DNA from: an uncultured Altererythrobacter sp.
GTDB lineage: Bacteria; Pseudomonadota; Alphaproteobacteria; Sphingomonadales; Sphingomonadaceae
Assembly (NCBI GenBank): GCA_947492235.1
Contig: CANLLZ010000002.1
Span: 992,001 to 1,056,000 of the forward strand
Direction: 5' to 3'
DNA: 64,000 nucleotides
The translations under genes were made by a program, and so were the position numbers. Positions 61,717-64,000 of this stretch are shown piece by piece (the stretch's first letter is position 1; the number at the start of each line of letters is the position of its first letter). The notes beneath the pieces were generated by a model that did no database searches, had not been told where the DNA came from, and saw only the letters and a program-made list of their open reading frames with translations.

Positions 61717-62685
61717 ATGAAATTCACCACCATTACGGCTGCGCTGTGTGCAGCGGCCATCGCGGTTCCGGCTGTGGCGCAGGAAACCCGCCAGCCCTCG
61801 ACCGGCGAGCGCATTCTCGGTTCCATCCTGAACCGCGTTCTGGGCCCCGAACAGACCGCCGAAGAAGAAACGTCGACCACGGTCCCGGCCGAAGACATTG
61901 TCGCAGCTGAAACCGCCGTGGAGCCTGTGGCGCCGACGATCGACGTCATTCTGGCCGATGCCCGCCGCGATGGCGACCGCGCGCGCGACCAGTATCGCAA
62001 CCCTGCCGAGACGCTGGAATTCTTCCGCGTCGGTCCGCAGATGACCGTCCTCGAATATGGCCCCGGTGGCGGCTGGTACACCCGTGTCCTTGCGCCTTAT
62101 CTGGCGGCAGAGGGCACGTATGTCGCGCTCAACAATGACAGCGATGCGCGCACCTACAACAGTGCCGAGGCCGAGCAGCGCGCGAAAAGCTGGACCTCCC
62201 GTTTCAAAGCGAGCGTGGCCGATATGACCGGCACCAGTGCAGACAGCGTGACGGCTTTCGAAATCGACGAGATCCCCGAAGATGCGGCTGGCACCGTGGA
62301 CCGTGCGCTGATCTTCCGCTCCATGCACGGCCTGTGGAACAATGACGAGGTCGACAGCACGCTGGGCGCAATCCGCACGCTGCTGGCCGATGACGGGATG
62401 GTCGGCGTTGTCCAGCACCGCGCCCCCGCCAGCGCCAGCTGGTCCGACGTGAATCCCGCGAAAGGCTATATGCGCCAAGCCGACGTCATCGCGATGTTCC
62501 AGCTGCACGGCTTCGAACTGGTCGGCACCAGCGAAGTGAACGCCAACCCGCGCGATCCCGCCAATTGGGAAGGCGGCGTGTGGACTTTGCCGCCGGTGCT
62601 TCGTTATGGCGACGAGAACCGCGCGAAATACGAAGCGATTGGCGAAAGCGACCGGATGACCTTGCTGTTCCGCAAGGCTTCCTGA
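61717..62685 (+). CDS. Exported protein with SAM-methyltransferase fold
   Basis: A 322-residue protein. A good signal peptide (KFTTITAALCAAAIAVPAVAQ) is followed by a variable acidic linker (about 25-75) and a Rossmann-like domain: MTVLEYGPGGGWYTRVLAPY (GxGGG motif I), AAEGTYVALNNDSDART, DRALIFRSMHGLWNNDEVD (motif IV region) and FQLHGFELVGTSEVNANP. GGGAGA precedes the ATG at 61717. A methyltransferase fold outside the cytoplasm, where SAM is absent, is puzzling; it may have lost or changed activity. The family is known as predicted methyltransferase, function unknown. Confidence 0.85.
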   Translation: MKFTTITAALCAAAIAVPAVAQETRQPSTGERILGSILNRVLGPEQTAEEETSTTVPAEDIVAAETAVEPVAPTIDVILADARRDGDRARDQYRNPAETLEFFRVGPQMTVLEYGPGGGWYTRVLAPYLAAEGTYVALNNDSDARTYNSAEAEQRAKSWTSRFKASVADMTGTSADSVTAFEIDEIPEDAAGTVDRALIFRSMHGLWNNDEVDSTLGAIRTLLADDGMVGVVQHRAPASASWSDVNPAKGYMRQADVIAMFQLHGFELVGTSEVNANPRDPANWEGGVWTLPPVLRYGDENRAKYEAIGESDRMTLLFRKAS

Positions 62686-62716
62686 CGCGCCATCAGGCGA
62701 GAGGGGCGCACGCAAT

Positions 62717-63580
62717 ATGGCCGACATCACCGTTGCTGCGCTCCAGCTGGCCCTGGGCGATCCTGATGACCGGGCCAATATCGAGGCAGTGAGCGACCTC
62801 GTCGCAGACGCAGCAGGGCGGGGGGCAGATATCGTCCTCCCGCCCGAGCTGTTTGACGGGCCCTATTTCTGCAAGACAGAGGACGAGGCGCTGTTCGAAC
62901 GCGCCCGCCCGGTGGACGATCACCCCAATGTGCGGGCCATGGCAAAGCTGGCGAAGCAGCTGGGCGTGGCCATTCCCACCAGCTTTTTCGAACGCGATGG
63001 CCAGCATTATTACAATTCGCTGGCGATGATCGACCCGCGCGGCGAGGTGATGGGCGTCTATCGCAAAAGCCATATTCCCGATGGCCCGGGCTATGAGGAA
63101 AAATTCTATTTCCGCCCCGGCAATGGCGGCTTTCGTGTGTGGGACATTCCCGCAGGCGACCAGACGGTGCGCATCGGTGTCGGCATTTGCTGGGACCAAT
63201 GGTATCCGGAGGCGGCGCGCGTCATGGCCCTGATGGGGACCGAGATGCTGTTTTACCCGACCGCGATCGGATCCGAGCCCTATGATGCCGATTTCGACAC
63301 ATCGGCGATGTGGCAACGCGCGATGCAGGGGCATGCGGTATCCAATTGCATGCCGGTGATCGCGGCCAACCGGATCGGCACCGAGGACGGGCAGGCGTTC
63401 TACGGCCACAGCTTCGTGACCAATGAATGGGGCGAGAAGGTCGTGGAGTTCGGCCGCGAGGAAGAGGGCGTGCTGGTTGCCACGCTCGATCTGAAACTGG
63501 CCGCCAAACACCGCGCGGGCATGGGCTTTTTTCGGGATCGCCGCCCAGAGCTGTACGGGCGCATCTGCGAAGATATCTAG
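62717..63580 (+). CDS. aguB: N-carbamoylputrescine amidase-type carbon-nitrogen hydrolase
   Basis: A 287-residue nitrilase-superfamily amidohydrolase. The Glu-Lys-Cys triad is seen: Glu in VLPPELFDGPYFCKTED, Lys in MGVYRKSHIPDGPGYEEKFY, Cys in GVGICWDQWYPEAARVMALM. The sequences DQWYPEAAR and FYFRPGNGGFRVW are typical of AguB, which turns N-carbamoylputrescine to putrescine, CO2 and ammonia in the agmatine route. No agmatine deiminase gene (aguA) lies in the window, so the exact substrate is inferred. It begins 31 bases after the preceding gene. Confidence 0.92.
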   Translation: MADITVAALQLALGDPDDRANIEAVSDLVADAAGRGADIVLPPELFDGPYFCKTEDEALFERARPVDDHPNVRAMAKLAKQLGVAIPTSFFERDGQHYYNSLAMIDPRGEVMGVYRKSHIPDGPGYEEKFYFRPGNGGFRVWDIPAGDQTVRIGVGICWDQWYPEAARVMALMGTEMLFYPTAIGSEPYDADFDTSAMWQRAMQGHAVSNCMPVIAANRIGTEDGQAFYGHSFVTNEWGEKVVEFGREEEGVLVATLDLKLAAKHRAGMGFFRDRRPELYGRICEDI

Positions 63581-63608
63581 GCCCGTTCCCCCTCACTGCC
63601 GAACGGGC
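63581..63608. other. Intergenic hairpin between aguB and folK
   Basis: GCCCGTT (63581-63587) and AACGGGC (63602-63608) pair perfectly around a 14-base loop, directly after the aguB stop. It lacks a T-run, so it may stabilise the 3' end rather than terminate. Confidence 0.35.
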
Positions 63609-63621
63609 TACACCCTGCGGC

Positions 63622-64000
63622 ATGGGTGAACACGGCAACCATCAATACGTTATCGCGACAGGGTCAAACCAGCGCCATCCCCGGCATGGCTCGTCGGCAT
63701 CGGTTCTTGCAGCGGTGCCGGCTGCCCTGAACGCCTGCGATGTCAAGGTTCTGGCCACGGCCCCAATCATCGCCAGCGCCCCTGTCGGGCCGTCCCGCCG
63801 GACCTATGCCAACGGTGCGCTACTGGTCGAGGCCGCTCTGGAGCCGCTTCTCATGCTGCAATGCCTTCAAGAAATCGAACGCGATTTCGGCCGGGTCAGG
63901 CGAGGGCAGCCGTGGCAGGCGCGCACGCTCGATCTCGATATTGTCCTTTGGTCGGGCGGGATCTCGTCTGGCCCAGAATTGACGATACCCCACCCGCGTT
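63622..64000 (+). CDS. folK: 2-amino-4-hydroxy-6-hydroxymethyldihydropteridine diphosphokinase (partial)
   Basis: The first 126 codons of HPPK, cut by the window end. The start YVIATGSNQRHPRHGSSASV gives the GSN-R element; the substrate loop is SRRTYANGALLVEAALEPLL, and the ATP/Mg motif region is VRRGQPWQARTLDLDIVLW with the LDLDI pair, followed by LTIPHPR. The enzyme pyrophosphorylates the pterin for folate synthesis. Slightly diverged from the usual S.N.GD start (here ATGSNQ). No clear ribosome site is visible before the ATG. The 3' end is not in this window. Confidence 0.92.
   Translation, partial: MGEHGNHQYVIATGSNQRHPRHGSSASVLAAVPAALNACDVKVLATAPIIASAPVGPSRRTYANGALLVEAALEPLLMLQCLQEIERDFGRVRRGQPWQARTLDLDIVLWSGGISSGPELTIPHPR

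Noticed and set aside
1-64000. CRISPR arrays, insertion sequences, prophage or integrative elements
   Set aside because: No direct-repeat/spacer pattern, transposase, integrase or phage structural gene could be seen anywhere in the window.

Overview
The window is GC-rich, gene-dense bacterial chromosome. It most resembles an alphaproteobacterium of the Sphingomonadales, probably Erythrobacteraceae. This rests on several lines: the strong G/C third-position bias, a TonB-dependent receptor, an alternative oxidase, glutathione-dependent formaldehyde genes, metX-metW, the ftsE-ftsX-YdcF-PlsC run, a small SDHAF4-like gene divergent from rsmB, and frequent 1-8 base stop/start overlaps. The family assignment is inferred from gene content, not from a database comparison. 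I see no phage, insertion sequence, integrase, CRISPR array or rRNA. Two tRNA genes are present (Gly-GCC and Leu-GAG).

Layout. 0-2.1 kb (minus strand): an edge fragment with a likely frameshift, two membrane-anchored nuclease-fold proteins and a lipoprotein. 2.2-6.9 kb (plus): a cysteine-rich small lipoprotein, a DUF6969-like protein, argB, YggT, folD, a lipoprotein and MarC. 6.9-9.6 kb (minus): a TetR regulator with a MAPEG protein, a Lon-substrate-domain protein and a YbbN-like thioredoxin. 9.9-13.8 kb: tRNA-Gly, an acyl-CoA dehydrogenase, and a ZnuD-like zinc receptor behind a clear Zur-type operator. 13.8-20.6 kb (minus): DoxX, a saccharopine-dehydrogenase-like reductase, a thioesterase, dcd, a secreted papain-fold candidate and putA. 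20.7-30.2 kb: an SDR, a muramidase, a four-gene 5-oxoproline operon, an acyl-CoA dehydrogenase and tRNA-Leu. 30.4-37.5 kb: a DUF3426 protein divergent from ftsEX-YdcF-plsC, then hisC divergent from metXW. 37.6-38.4 kb holds a strikingly AT-rich secreted orphan protein. 38.5-41.6 kb (minus): aox, the class III alcohol dehydrogenase gene, a VOC protein and fghA. 41.8-46.2 kb: a CMD/VOC pair, an aldehyde dehydrogenase, two small proteins and a GST. 46.2-46.6 kb is a non-coding array of perfect hairpins. 46.6-49.4 kb: msrB and a class A penicillin-binding protein, closed by a bidirectional terminator. 49.5-53.2 kb (minus): hflK-hflC-degP. 53.3-59.0 kb: an Mrp ATPase, a molybdenum hydroxylase large subunit, hemH and a cytochrome P450 with its own operator-like palindrome. 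59.0-64.0 kb: an SDHAF4-like gene, rsmB, a DM13 protein, msrA, a secreted methyltransferase-fold protein, an AguB-type amidohydrolase and the 5' part of folK.

How the genes work together. Several units act as modules. The hydantoinase/oxoprolinase, DUF969, DUF979 and DUF2891 genes look like a pyroglutamate uptake and hydrolysis operon. The class III alcohol dehydrogenase and fghA oxidise formaldehyde through glutathione; the dehydrogenase can also reduce S-nitrosoglutathione, and it lies just downstream of an NO-resistant quinol oxidase, so the cluster may serve nitrosative stress. HflK, HflC and DegP form an envelope proteostasis unit. The Zur box ties the His/Asp/Glu-rich outer-membrane receptor to zinc starvation. 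The least explained items are the hairpin array, the cysteine-rich lipoprotein, the AT-rich orphan gene and the exported methyltransferase-fold protein.
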